Of a DNA stretch of 64,000 nucleotides, positions 42,746 to 52,121 are shown one piece after another. Position numbers and translations under genes: made by a program. Below the pieces are notes generated by a model. The model did not search any database. It was given only the letters and a program-made list of their open reading frames with translations, and was not told the DNA's origin. Source of the DNA: Lachnospiraceae bacterium (lineage in GTDB: Bacteria; Bacteroidota; Bacteroidia; Bacteroidales; Muribaculaceae). Numbering within the stretch: position 1 is the stretch's first letter; every line of letters starts with the position of its first letter. The DNA lies in the NCBI GenBank assembly GCA_023663655.1, contig JAMPGZ010000011.1, forward strand, positions 1 to 64,000, given 5' to 3'.

Positions 42746-45700
42746 TTACAGGTTAATATTCACTCCGAATATGTAAGTGGGCTTGGTGGTGCCTGAATTG
42801 GTGAGTGACGAGCGTGATCCGGTGTTGGCGTTAAACGCTTCAGGATCGATGTCATACTTGTTGGCTGTCCAGCGGCATAGGTTGTCGACCTGGAAACGCA
42901 ATGTGGCTCCCTTGAGGAATTTTGTGCGTGTCAACAACTTTTTTGGGAAGGTGTAGGACACGCCTACATTGCGGAGTTTGGCAAACGATGCGCTGCAGGT
43001 GTTGACATCGGCATACTTCCACTGATAGTTGCTCTCGCCGGTGTCGTCATGAAGACCTATTGCCGGGATGCGGGTATCGGTATTGTCGGGAGTCCATCGG
43101 TCGGCGATATCTTTGTGCACTGCTCCACTCGCGATTTTTTCGGCTGAGTCATAGAGTGTGGGCACGTCGCGACGCAATGAATGTCCGGTGTAATATACGA
43201 TCTTGGCAAATACGTTGAGCCCTTTCCAGCGCAGATCGAGGTTGAGGGCGCCGTTCCACTTTGGAGAGAGCTGTCCCACGCACACTACCGCTCCTACATT
43301 GCGCACTGACTTGACCGATGAGATTTCTCCGTTCTCGTCATAAACCGACGGGCGTCCGGTGTCGGTGAGTCCGGCATACTTGTAGGCGTAGAGCGAGTTG
43401 TAGGTGTCGCCTATGCGATAGTTGGAGCCGGGTTGACGCATCATGTCGAGAGCGTCGGTGGGCTCGTAGTCCACTTTTTCAATGCGGTTGCTGTTGTATG
43501 CTGCCGAGAATGATGTGGTAAACACAAGGTCGCGGGTGCTTATCCAGTCGTAGGAGAGGTTGAGCTCGACACCGGTGTTCTTCATCTCGCCGTTATTGGC
43601 ACGCGCCATGCCGTTGAATCCAAGCGATGGGTCGATGCGCTTGTTCACGAGCAGGTCGGAGCTGTACTTGCGGTAAGCGTCGATGCTACCCGACAGGCGG
43701 TTGAACAGGCGGAAGTCCACGCCGGCATTGAATGTTGATGTGCGCTCCCAACGCAGCGAGCTGTTGGGGGGCGTGAGAATCATGCTTATCTGCTGGCTTG
43801 TGTAGAGCGATGTGCCGAATGAGGCGAGCAGGTAGGGCGATGATGACTGGTCGACATTTCCGGTGATACCGTAGGTGGCGCGGAGTTTCAATGTATTGAT
43901 CCATGAAAAATCTTTCATGAACTCCTCGTTGGAGATATTCCAGCTTCCTCCCACCGACCATAGCGGACGGTAGCGGTATTTGGGATCGGAGCCGAAGAGG
44001 TCGGCTTGCTCGACTCTCACACTCGCATTCAGGGCATAACGGGCATCATAGATGTAGCCGAGGTTGAAGTATGCCGACACATAGCGGTGCTTGATGTCGG
44101 AGAGTGAGAGATTTTCCGATTTGCGTCGGGGTGTGGAGTATAGCTGTCCCACCACGCCGTTGGTGGAGAGTGTCTTCCAGTCGACTTGCGTATAGGTGAG
44201 CTTCTGGTCGTCATATCCGAATCGTTCGCCTGAATGGCTTTCCGTGTGGTCTTGTCTTATCTCGCCTCCGAGAAGGGCGGTCACGTCATGCTTTTCGGCG
44301 AAGGTCTTTTTGTAGTTGGCTTGGGCGCGGAGGTTGTAGTAGTCGTAAGAGGCATTGTACATATACAGTCTGCCACCCTGCGGAATGTTGTAGACAAGGT
44401 TGCCGTTGGCTCCGGTCGATGCAAATTCGTTGACCATGGAACGCATCATGTAGGAGTCGGCTTCGTCATACTCTTTTCCGTCAAGTTTGCGCTTCTCATA
44501 CTGGAATTTCACTTCAAAGTCAAGATCTTTGGTTATGTCGAAACCTGCCTGAATGAAATATTTCATGTAAAGATTGTCGGTCTTGTACATATTGTTCCGG
44601 GATTCTTCGATGGCATTGTAGCCCATGTGCTGCAAGCCGGGAGTGTTGCCCACCTCCTCGGCGAGGAGCTGATTGTAGGGGTAGCGGTAGGAGAGGGTTC
44701 CGTCGGCATTGTAGAGCGCGTCGTATGCCATCGCGTCGGTCTCGCCCATGTATGATGCCTGCGAGTAGGCGGCGCGGTTGAATGATATGTCGGCACCGAG
44801 GGTGAGATTGAACCATTTGGTTATCTTCAGGTCGTTCTTTAGATATAGCGACAGACGGTCATCGCTGTCATGCTTGTTGTAAAGCCCGAGTTTGCGGTAG
44901 CGTGCGGCTGCATAGAATCCGTAATTGTCGCCACCCTTGGATATTGACAGATTATAATCCTGAGTGAGGCTGTTACGCAGAAGATGGTCGCGGTATTCGC
45001 GGCGATAATCGTTGCGGCGCAGGGCGTTGAGTCCTGCGGTCACGTCGTTTTCGCTGATTTCATTTTTCGACAGGCGGTAGTATAGCATATCCACCTGATT
45101 CATGTATTTTGCGTTGTTCTTGCCGGTGAGTGTCGAGAAGTAAGCCGACGGGCTTTGGATATAGTCGGGATTGGTGGTGAGAAATTCGCTTTGGAAGTCG
45201 ATTATGTCGCTTGTAGAGGCATATTTCTGGTAGTCGAGCGAAGGCACCGGGTCAAGGTAGAAGCTCGCTGAAGCGTTGATGTCGAGGCGTGAATCATTGC
45301 CGTTTTTAGTGGTTACGACAATCACACCGTTGGATGCCCTCACACCGTAGAGCGATGTGGCGGCGGCATCCTTCAGCACCGTCACGCTCGCGATGATGTC
45401 GGGGTTGATGTCGTTGAGAGTCGTTCCGGTTGCTGGCTGTCCGTCGATCACCAGCAGCGGAGTGCTGTCGATGGAGAATGACGATGTTCCGCGTATGCTC
45501 ATCTGATTGTTGTACATGGAGAGTCCCGGAGTTAGTCCCTCGAGTTTAGCGCTGAGGTTAGGAGCCTGTATTTTCCCTATTTTGTCCTTGTTGATCACGA
45601 TAGCCGATCCGGTGGAGCGTTCACGGGATATGGTCTGGAATCCCGACACGATCACTTCGTCGAGCACATTGGCATCAGGTTGGAGAGTTATCGTTACGTT

Positions 45701-46027
45701 TTCTCCCGGCTTAACGGTGTACTCCGCCGGTTTCATGCCGATGTAGCTCACTGAAAGCGTGATTTTCCTTCCTGAGGGAACCGATAGAGAGAATGCTCCG
45801 TCGAGGTCGGTGCTGGTGCCGTTGGAGGTGCCTTTTACCATGACGGTGGCGCCCATTACGGGCTCGCCGTCTTCATCGACGATCTGTCCTTTTACTGAGA
45901 CGTTAGCCGGAGCCACCGCTTGGCGTGGCGCTGCCGAGGCTGAAACACTTGCATAGCATATTGCCGGCAGAAACAGTGAACACGCCGTGATGGCGATCCC
46001 CTTGATATTGTGAATAGTGATATGCAT
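42746..46027 (-). CDS. SusC/RagA-like TonB-dependent transporter
   Basis: A 1093-residue outer-membrane transporter. A signal peptide (about 1-27) is followed by a carboxypeptidase-regulatory-like domain at about 43-125 (VKGQIVDEDGEPVMGATVMVKG), then the plug with NVLDEVIVSGFQ, LTPGLSMYNNQMSIRG and LKDAAATSLYGVRASNGVIVVTTK, and a beta-barrel to the C-terminus. It imports oligomers using TonB energy. It follows the C10 peptidase stop by only 3 bases, a strong sign of coupled expression. No sigma/anti-sigma genes are adjacent. Confidence 0.96.
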   Translation of the reverse strand: MHITIHNIKGIAITACSLFLPAICYASVSASAAPRQAVAPANVSVKGQIVDEDGEPVMGATVMVKGTSNGTSTDLDGAFSLSVPSGRKITLSVSYIGMKPAEYTVKPGENVTITLQPDANVLDEVIVSGFQTISRERSTGSAIVINKDKIGKIQAPNLSAKLEGLTPGLSMYNNQMSIRGTSSFSIDSTPLLVIDGQPATGTTLNDINPDIIASVTVLKDAAATSLYGVRASNGVIVVTTKNGNDSRLDINASASFYLDPVPSLDYQKYASTSDIIDFQSEFLTTNPDYIQSPSAYFSTLTGKNNAKYMNQVDMLYYRLSKNEISENDVTAGLNALRRNDYRREYRDHLLRNSLTQDYNLSISKGGDNYGFYAAARYRKLGLYNKHDSDDRLSLYLKNDLKITKWFNLTLGADISFNRAAYSQASYMGETDAMAYDALYNADGTLSYRYPYNQLLAEEVGNTPGLQHMGYNAIEESRNNMYKTDNLYMKYFIQAGFDITKDLDFEVKFQYEKRKLDGKEYDEADSYMMRSMVNEFASTGANGNLVYNIPQGGRLYMYNASYDYYNLRAQANYKKTFAEKHDVTALLGGEIRQDHTESHSGERFGYDDQKLTYTQVDWKTLSTNGVVGQLYSTPRRKSENLSLSDIKHRYVSAYFNLGYIYDARYALNASVRVEQADLFGSDPKYRYRPLWSVGGSWNISNEEFMKDFSWINTLKLRATYGITGNVDQSSSPYLLASFGTSLYTSQQISMILTPPNSSLRWERTSTFNAGVDFRLFNRLSGSIDAYRKYSSDLLVNKRIDPSLGFNGMARANNGEMKNTGVELNLSYDWISTRDLVFTTSFSAAYNSNRIEKVDYEPTDALDMMRQPGSNYRIGDTYNSLYAYKYAGLTDTGRPSVYDENGEISSVKSVRNVGAVVCVGQLSPKWNGALNLDLRWKGLNVFAKIVYYTGHSLRRDVPTLYDSAEKIASGAVHKDIADRWTPDNTDTRIPAIGLHDDTGESNYQWKYADVNTCSASFAKLRNVGVSYTFPKKLLTRTKFLKGATLRFQVDNLCRWTANKYDIDPEAFNANTGSRSSLTNSGTTKPTYIFGVNINL

Positions 46028-46030
46028 GGT

Positions 46031-47818
46031 TTATAATATGATTTTTCGAGTTATACGATTGTTGTTGTTTGAGGTGGCTTGCAGGATGTAGGTGCCATGG
46101 CTGAGTGCCGATGTGTCGATTGTGGCATTCTTGCCGCAGTGATTGAGATTGGCGACTGTTCTGCCGCTTATATCGCACAGAATCACCTGTCCGAGTCCGC
46201 TTTCCGAACTGATTTCGATGCTTCCTTGTGCAAATCGGAGCTCTATGGGAGTATCGTTATCTATTGACATGATTGACGATATGGCATCCTTACCGAATGT
46301 CACATCATCGCCGCTCACCTTGACCGCTGCCTGATACGGAGTGCTGTAACGGCTTTTCATCGGGTACCAGTTGTCATCGCCCTCAAGACGGTAGTGGAAG
46401 CTCACGGTGTAGGTGCCGTCGGCAAGTGATGTGGGTATGTACAGGGTTACGGGGGTGTTGTTGCCCGCTGTTATTTCACCTGACCACTTGTTGCTTACAG
46501 GAATTATCTCGCCGTCCACATTGATGGTGGCGTATATGTCGCCCTTGAACTTGTAATGTCCGAGATTCAAGCAGTAAAATATGAATCCCGATTTATCGGC
46601 TTTACCGATATAAGTGTTCTCATCGGAGTAGACCTCGGTCTTGGCTGTGAACACATTCAGGCTGTATATTCCGGCGAGATGCTTGGTCTGCGGCACGCTT
46701 CCGGCGGCATCGGCGGGCATAATGCCGCACTCAGCCACCTGCTCGCCGGTGTAGTCCTGAATGCCGCTGCCGCTTGTAGGGGTCAAAGCTGACAGGGCGA
46801 AATATCCGTCGCTTAGTCCGCCCCATCCCCAGTTGAAGTGGAACATTCCATTGCCGTCATATCCGTCGCACACGAATGCGTGACCTCCCGACTGGGTTGA
46901 TCTGCCGTCATACAGTATCGGGCGGTTAGCCGACAGTTCGGCTACAAGCAGCTTCATCCATTCATCGGCATGGATGTAGGCTCTTTCATAGCGGTGTATG
47001 TTGGGTGAGTAGTTGAATGTCTTGATAAGGGCGAATGCCGCATCGTTGAGATAGGCTATGCTTGTCGATGGTGAATATTGCATCTTCATGGCATGACCTA
47101 CTTGAAGCATCAGTTCGGCAACGGCATCGCATTCCTGTGTGCTTACCGGAAACGGGTATCGTCCGGTGATGTTTGTCCAGTTGAAATCTCCACGCGAGGT
47201 GAAATCCATCATGCGCTCCACTTTCTGTTTTGGGTCAGTATAAGTGATTGTCCCGGTTCCTCTAAGAGGATACCGGTGGAAATTCATTATCTGTGCTGAA
47301 GCAGTTGCCAGACATCCTGTAAGGCATTTCTTGCCCGATGATGCGTCGGTGGGGCAACTGTTGTTGAATGGGGCTTCCTGGCTCCATGTGGTCTTTATGA
47401 GAGGGGCTATTATTTCTTTCGGGTATTCGGTTTCCGTTGCCGCTGTCGCGAGCGATGTGCTGGCTACGGAGTTTATCTCGGCGGCATATTGATTGAGCCA
47501 TTGGTGGCACGGCTCGGGAATTGATGATGAGTCGAAGTTGCCTTCAAGGCTGTAGGCGAGCACCGGTTTGGCACGGTCGTCGCCGGCTATGATTATGAAT
47601 CCGCCTTCCGACAGATTGAAGATGTGATATGGAGCTTCGATGTCTCCGCTTCTTGATTGTGATTGGTTTTCAAGGTAAGTGGCATTCAAGGTTGTAGAGA
47701 TGCCTTTGGCTTGCAGAAACTTTTCGGCGATGCGGCTGGCGCCATTTTCATCGATAGTTCTGCCACTCATGGTGGTTGCTGCTGCAAGCAATGCGATAAA
47801 TGTGATGATCCGCTGCAT
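46031..47818 (-). CDS. C10 family (streptopain-like) cysteine peptidase
   Basis: A 595-residue secreted peptidase with a signal peptide (MQRIITFIALLAAATTMSG). A Spi-like pro-region lies at about 20-140 (ENGASRIAEKFLQAKG, GGFIIIAGDDRAKPVLAYS). The catalytic domain has the cysteine in KKCLTGCLATASAQIMNFHRYP (motif GCLATASAQ) and the histidine in SGGHAFVCDGYDG, with FHFNWGWGGLSDGYF after it. A C-terminal tail resembles a type A sorting signal. It probably digests extracellular protein. The ATG at 47818 is preferred to 47830 because it starts the signal peptide. First gene of the operon with SusC, SusD and the thioredoxin-like lipoprotein; no clear promoter box was found upstream. Confidence 0.92.
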   Translation of the reverse strand: MQRIITFIALLAAATTMSGRTIDENGASRIAEKFLQAKGISTTLNATYLENQSQSRSGDIEAPYHIFNLSEGGFIIIAGDDRAKPVLAYSLEGNFDSSSIPEPCHQWLNQYAAEINSVASTSLATAATETEYPKEIIAPLIKTTWSQEAPFNNSCPTDASSGKKCLTGCLATASAQIMNFHRYPLRGTGTITYTDPKQKVERMMDFTSRGDFNWTNITGRYPFPVSTQECDAVAELMLQVGHAMKMQYSPSTSIAYLNDAAFALIKTFNYSPNIHRYERAYIHADEWMKLLVAELSANRPILYDGRSTQSGGHAFVCDGYDGNGMFHFNWGWGGLSDGYFALSALTPTSGSGIQDYTGEQVAECGIMPADAAGSVPQTKHLAGIYSLNVFTAKTEVYSDENTYIGKADKSGFIFYCLNLGHYKFKGDIYATINVDGEIIPVSNKWSGEITAGNNTPVTLYIPTSLADGTYTVSFHYRLEGDDNWYPMKSRYSTPYQAAVKVSGDDVTFGKDAISSIMSIDNDTPIELRFAQGSIEISSESGLGQVILCDISGRTVANLNHCGKNATIDTSALSHGTYILQATSNNNNRITRKIIL

Positions 47819-47912
47819 AAACACGCACACTATAAAAATGAGAGATTGGTGTATAATATATGGAGTTGACCGGCTTAAGCTGTGTGCCGGGGGAGAGGTT
47901 GTTTGTCAAGTG

Positions 47913-47950
47913 AACCGGACACAGCCGTTATCTGTAGGCTGTGTCCGGTT
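47913..47950 (-). terminator. Hairpin after the 443-residue protein gene
   Basis: Perfect 14-bp stem AACCGGACACAGCC/GGCTGTGTCCGGTT. On the minus strand it is followed by only a weak T-rich stretch. It separates the secreted-protein gene from the C10 operon. Confidence 0.65.
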
Positions 47951-47973
47951 ATTATGATTCTGAGTGGATGCTG

Positions 47974-49305
47974 TTATTCAACAACAACCTTAGCCGAAGC
48001 TGAGCGGTTGTTGCCATACACAACGATGAGGTAGATGCCTGAGGGAACATCGAGAGTGATCACCTGCGATTCAGTTCCTGCTGCTACGGCAGTCTCAGCT
48101 ACCTTGCGGGCGTTCATGTCGTAAGCCACAACCTTGGCGCCACCTGCGAGAAGCACGTTGTTGATAGAGAAGCTCTTTCCGCCGAGTGCCACGATCTCAA
48201 CAGTGTTGTTGTCATTGCCTACGTTGTTGATGCCGCCGGTGGCGTTGCCCTTAACAACTTTAAGGTAAGGAGCACCTTCTGCAAGTTTGGTGAATACGTC
48301 AGACTGAACTGCAACGAGGTCGCCCTTGGCAAGAGTCTTTACGATCATTGCGTCCTTGTCGCCCACGATTGCGGTTTCACCCTCGCTGAAATCGCAAGAG
48401 AGCTTGTTGCCGAAAGGAGATGTGTCAGCATCGCCTCTCACGATTTTACCGATATTCAACTCCGAGCCTTTTGCTGCGTGGTTGATGAAGGTATATTCGC
48501 CATCTTCGGGTGCTTCAAACACTTTGTCAACAGTCCAATAGGCGTTGGGATAAGTGGTCTCTTCGTCAAGTCCCAATTTAGGTCCGCGGCTGAGGTTATT
48601 GTTGCAACTTTGTGCTGCTGTAGCGTTTGTGCCGAGCTGGAATTGAACAGGGGCGGTTGCTGCGGCAGATGCAGTTACACCGACCAGATTAACACCGGCT
48701 TTATTATAAGGAGGAATAACAGAGTTGCCTTCATTTACACCGCCGGGGCATTCTTGGTGTTTCACTACTACTTTTTCGATATCTACAACCGGAGCAAAGA
48801 AGAAATTGGTGGTAACTGTTGAGGGATATGCATGGTTAATTTTATACCATACAGTCTGTCCTGCTTCAACAGTGCGGGTAAGCCCCATTTCAGTAGCTCC
48901 TACTTCAATCGGATAATATTCCGCTCCTTTTTCGCTATCATCACGAAGTTCCGTTCCTGACAACATTACCGGAGCGACTGCATCGGGAATAAATTTGAAG
49001 AGATATTCTTTTCCCGATTCAACTACGTAAACTCCGTTTGAGTTTTTTGGAGCCTCCATAGTTCCATCGGCGCATTGGAATACCTTATATTCGCCGGAAG
49101 GTGGCATTGAAGGATATAGTGCGGGACGTCCGTTCTGAGTTGTCACTTTGAATTTGAACCAAACTTCAGTCTTGTTATCTACCAATGATTGATCCGGAAA
49201 CCAGAATCCGGGAGCGTCAGTAGCCGTTTCGGGCGAGGTGCCGTAGTCAGCCGCATTTGCAGTCATAGCCACTGCAAGTGTTGAGAGGAGTAAAAATTTT
49301 TTCAT
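47974..49305 (-). CDS. Secreted protein with type A-like C-terminal tail, unknown
   Basis: A 443-residue protein with a signal peptide (MKKFLLLSTLAVAMTANA). The body is beta-rich with repeated short segments (VWFKFKV, VWYKINHAYPS, KEYLFKFIPD) and no catalytic motif that I recognise. The last 75 residues (KSFSINNVLLAGG, VVAYDMNARKV, SGIYLIVVYG, AKVVVE) match the type A sorting-tail pattern also seen in the C10 peptidase. It is probably a cell-surface or released binding protein. The ATG at 49305 starts the signal peptide; the frame upstream to 49341 is not needed. It has its own promoter and terminator. Confidence 0.7.
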   Translation of the reverse strand: MKKFLLLSTLAVAMTANAADYGTSPETATDAPGFWFPDQSLVDNKTEVWFKFKVTTQNGRPALYPSMPPSGEYKVFQCADGTMEAPKNSNGVYVVESGKEYLFKFIPDAVAPVMLSGTELRDDSEKGAEYYPIEVGATEMGLTRTVEAGQTVWYKINHAYPSTVTTNFFFAPVVDIEKVVVKHQECPGGVNEGNSVIPPYNKAGVNLVGVTASAAATAPVQFQLGTNATAAQSCNNNLSRGPKLGLDEETTYPNAYWTVDKVFEAPEDGEYTFINHAAKGSELNIGKIVRGDADTSPFGNKLSCDFSEGETAIVGDKDAMIVKTLAKGDLVAVQSDVFTKLAEGAPYLKVVKGNATGGINNVGNDNNTVEIVALGGKSFSINNVLLAGGAKVVAYDMNARKVAETAVAAGTESQVITLDVPSGIYLIVVYGNNRSASAKVVVE

Positions 49306-49390
49306 GTCTAAATTATGTTTATTAATGATTGGATTACACAAAGTAAAAAAACAGATGCTGAGCTCTTAAGGTTGAACAATGCATCGATTA

Positions 49391-49423
49391 CAAAAATACA
49401 TAATTTTATTTATAAATATACAA
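49391..49423 (-). promoter_or_regulatory. Promoter of the 443-residue protein gene
   Basis: Minus strand TTG (49423-49421), 22 bases, TATTTTTG (49398-49391). The predicted leader is about 80 nt. The rest of the gap 49306-49629 holds only the hairpin at 49565-49606. Confidence 0.55.
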
Positions 49424-49564
49424 AATTTTGGTGGATTTAACTTATCTTTTTTCAAATATTTGGAAATTTGCAATGTAAATCATTAAATCCACCCCCTTTC
49501 AACGGGTGTGCAGGGTATATTTTTGCTAAAAATAGGTTGTGACGGATTCCTTCCTGTCACAATG

Positions 49565-49606
49565 CGATAAGGCTAATAAGCCTTAATTGACTCATCAGCC
49601 TTATCG
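49565..49606. other. Overlapping alternative hairpins after rpiB
   Basis: CGATAAGGCT (49565-49574) pairs perfectly with AGCCTTATCG (49597-49606). Part of the first arm can instead form AAGGCT-AATA-AGCCTT (49569-49584). There is no T-run on either side. It lies 23 bases after rpiB and may terminate it. Confidence 0.5.
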
Positions 49607-49629
49607 ATTAATTATTGAATTGAAGGTGA

Positions 49630-50085
49630 TTATTTGCAGCAGGGGATTTTTTTGATGCGGTTTTCGTGTCTGCCGCCTTCAAAGGGGGTGTTGAGAAACT
49701 CGTCGACGATGGCGAGCGCCAGTGTAGGTTCGATGAAGCGGGCGGGCAGCACGAGCACATTGGCGTCGTTGTGGGCGCGGGCGAGACGGGCAAGCTCCAC
49801 TGTCCAGCATATTGCCGCACGGATGCCCTGATGCTTGTTCAGGGTCATGGCGATGCCGTTGCCGCTGCCGCATATTGCAATGCCGGGATAATTAACACCG
49901 CGTTCGATGGCTTCCGCGCAAGGGTGGGCGAAATCGGCATAGTCGCAACTGTCGGCGCTGTGGGTGCCGAAGTCATCGCATTCGATTCCCTGTGAAAGAA
50001 GATAACCTTCTACTATTCCTTTCAGTTCATATCCTGCATGATCGCTGCAGGTGGCGATTTTCTTTCCTTCTTCAATGATAGACAT
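49630..50085 (-). CDS. rpiB: Ribose-5-phosphate isomerase B
   Basis: A 151-residue LacA/RpiB family isomerase that interconverts ribose 5-phosphate and ribulose 5-phosphate in the pentose phosphate pathway. It shows CSDHAGYELK at the N-terminus, DFGTHSADSCDYADFAHPCAEAI (seen as DFGTHS and CDYADFAH), ICGSGNGIAMTLNK, and ELARLARAHNDANVLVLPARF. The catalytic cysteine is in AICGSGNG. It ends in RIKKIP, typical of the family. It is 23 bases downstream of the ABC exporter gene and probably shares its transcript. Confidence 0.95.
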   Translation of the reverse strand: MSIIEEGKKIATCSDHAGYELKGIVEGYLLSQGIECDDFGTHSADSCDYADFAHPCAEAIERGVNYPGIAICGSGNGIAMTLNKHQGIRAAICWTVELARLARAHNDANVLVLPARFIEPTLALAIVDEFLNTPFEGGRHENRIKKIPCCK

Positions 50086-50108
50086 GGCAAATTAGGTATT
50101 GTGTAAGA

Positions 50109-51935
50109 TTAGAATTTCTGCATATCAACGAGCCGTTTGTAGTAGCCGTTTTTGGCGATAAGCTCGTCGTGGGTGCCCGCTTCCACTATTTTCCCTTCGT
50201 TCATCACGCATATCATGTCGGCGTTCTTGATTGTCGACAGGCGGTGGGCTATCACGATTGTGGTGCGGTCCTTCATCAGGCGGTCGAGGGCTGTCTGCAC
50301 GAGCTTTTCATTTTGGCTGTCGAGTGCCGAGGTCGCCTCATCGAGAATGAGGATGGGCGGATTTTTCAGGATGGCACGAGCTATGGATAGGCGTTGGCGC
50401 TGTCCCCCCGACAGGCGGCAGCCACGGTCGCCTATGCAGGTGTCATATCCGTGCTCCGATTCGATGATAAATTCATGAGCGTTGGCTATCTTTGCCGCTT
50501 CCTCTACCTGCTCCTTGGTGGCATTGTCAACGCCGAAGGTGATGTTGTTGTAGAAGGAGTCGTTGAACAGGATAGCCTCCTGGTTCACATTTCCCATGAA
50601 GCTGCGCAGCTCATGCACCTTGAGGTCGCGTACGTCGATGCCGTCGACAAGAATCTGCCCCTTGTCGATGTCGTAGAATCGGGGGAGAAGATCGGCGAGA
50701 GTCGATTTGCCCGATCCGCTCTGTCCCACGATAGCCACTGTCGCTCCTGCCGGAATCTTCAGCGACACGTCGTCCACCACCGGCTTCTCGCCGTAGGCAA
50801 ATGTCACGTCGCGGTACTCAATGTCGCCCTTCAGATGATCGATGTGCTGTGGTTTAGCCGGATCCTTGATGGGATTGTCGGTGTTGAGGATCTTGTCGAC
50901 GCGCTCCATTGAGGCAAGTCCTTTCTGTATGGCATACACCGCTTTGGAAAGCTCCTTGGCGGGGTTGATGATGCTGTAGAATATCACCATGTAGTAGATG
51001 AATGACGGAGCGGTGATCGATGAGGTGCCCATGATGATGAGCGTGCCTCCGAACCATAGCACAATCGCGATGGTGAGCGTGCCGAGGAACTCGCTCATGG
51101 GGTGGGCGAGCGACTGGCGGCGGGCTATGCGGTTGCTGATGTTGAAAAACACCTGATTTTCGCGGCGGAAACGGTTCCTGACTTTATCCTCGGCATTGAA
51201 TGCCTTGATGATGCGTAGCCCTCCGAGGGTCTCCTCGATGTTGGACATGAGCACGCCCCACTGGTTCTGCCCTTCAAGCGACTTGCGTTTAAGCCTCTTA
51301 CCGATGCGTCCCATCACTACTCCGGCAAGCGGCAGGAGAATGAGTACAAACACGGTGAGCTGCCATGAGATGACCACCATCATCACAAGACACACGATGA
51401 TCATGATGGGATTCTTGAAAAACATATCGAGCGATGACATGATCGAGTTCTCGATTTCAGCCACATCGCCGGTCATACGTGCCATCACATCGCCTTTGCG
51501 GGCTTCGGTGAAGAATGATATGGGAAGGTTCAGAATCTTGTCATACATATAGTTGCGTATGTCACGCACTATTCCCGAACGCATGGGGATGATGAAGTAT
51601 GAGCTGAGGTAGGTGACACCGGTTTTTAGTCCTGTCATCACCACGAGCAGTGCTGCGAGTCCGGCAAGGGCGCCCGAAGGTCCCCAGTCGGCTATCATGA
51701 CCTGGGTGTAGTAGTAGAAGTTGTTTATCACCACGTCCTTCAGCGATCCGGCATCCAGGGTCATATAATCGTAGTGCCCCTCCTTTATGCCAAAGAGCAT
51801 CTCCAGGATGGGGATTATCACCGCAAATGAAAATAGTGTCAGAAATGCGGCGAGTATGTTGAAGATTATGTTGAGCGCGAGGTTCTTTTTATAAGGCGGG
51901 ACGAAGCGCTTGATAATCTTGAAAAATTCTTTCAT
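50109..51935 (-). CDS. ABC exporter, MsbA-like fused permease/ATPase
   Basis: A 608-residue half-transporter. Six membrane helices occupy about 20-320, and the ATPase domain about 365-608 has Walker A GQSGSGKST, the signature LSGGQRQRLSIARA, Walker B ILILDEATSALD, and the H-loop IAHRLSTI. It works as a homodimer exporting a lipid or hydrophobic compound; MsbA-type lipid A flipping is the likeliest role but cannot be fixed by sequence. Its promoter box is at 52020-52027. Confidence 0.92.
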   Translation of the reverse strand: MKEFFKIIKRFVPPYKKNLALNIIFNILAAFLTLFSFAVIIPILEMLFGIKEGHYDYMTLDAGSLKDVVINNFYYYTQVMIADWGPSGALAGLAALLVVMTGLKTGVTYLSSYFIIPMRSGIVRDIRNYMYDKILNLPISFFTEARKGDVMARMTGDVAEIENSIMSSLDMFFKNPIMIIVCLVMMVVISWQLTVFVLILLPLAGVVMGRIGKRLKRKSLEGQNQWGVLMSNIEETLGGLRIIKAFNAEDKVRNRFRRENQVFFNISNRIARRQSLAHPMSEFLGTLTIAIVLWFGGTLIIMGTSSITAPSFIYYMVIFYSIINPAKELSKAVYAIQKGLASMERVDKILNTDNPIKDPAKPQHIDHLKGDIEYRDVTFAYGEKPVVDDVSLKIPAGATVAIVGQSGSGKSTLADLLPRFYDIDKGQILVDGIDVRDLKVHELRSFMGNVNQEAILFNDSFYNNITFGVDNATKEQVEEAAKIANAHEFIIESEHGYDTCIGDRGCRLSGGQRQRLSIARAILKNPPILILDEATSALDSQNEKLVQTALDRLMKDRTTIVIAHRLSTIKNADMICVMNEGKIVEAGTHDELIAKNGYYKRLVDMQKF

Positions 51936-52019
51936 ATAAATACTTTTTTATGCAAGCCTAAACCGTTACAACGTGATAATAAATCCGGGTATTACGGACC
52001 ATGGCAAATAATACTGTTG

Positions 52020-52027
52020 CAAAATTA
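52020..52027 (-). promoter_or_regulatory. ABC exporter promoter box
   Basis: TAATTTTG on the minus strand; TTG elements are 18 and 22 bases further up. The predicted leader is about 80 nt. Confidence 0.55.
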
Positions 52028-52094
52028 GCAAAATTCGGGTAGCTCCAAGCAATCATAATGCAACAATTCTTTATATTGATGTAAAGTTTTTTCG

Positions 52095-52102
52095 TAACTT
52101 TG
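52095..52102 (+). promoter_or_regulatory. Promoter box of the ferredoxin-thyA-folA operon
   Basis: TAACTTTG on the plus strand, 19 bases before the ATG at 52122. The nearest TTG is only 16 bases away. Confidence 0.5.
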
Positions 52103-52121
52103 TCAATCTCGGCAATTCCAG

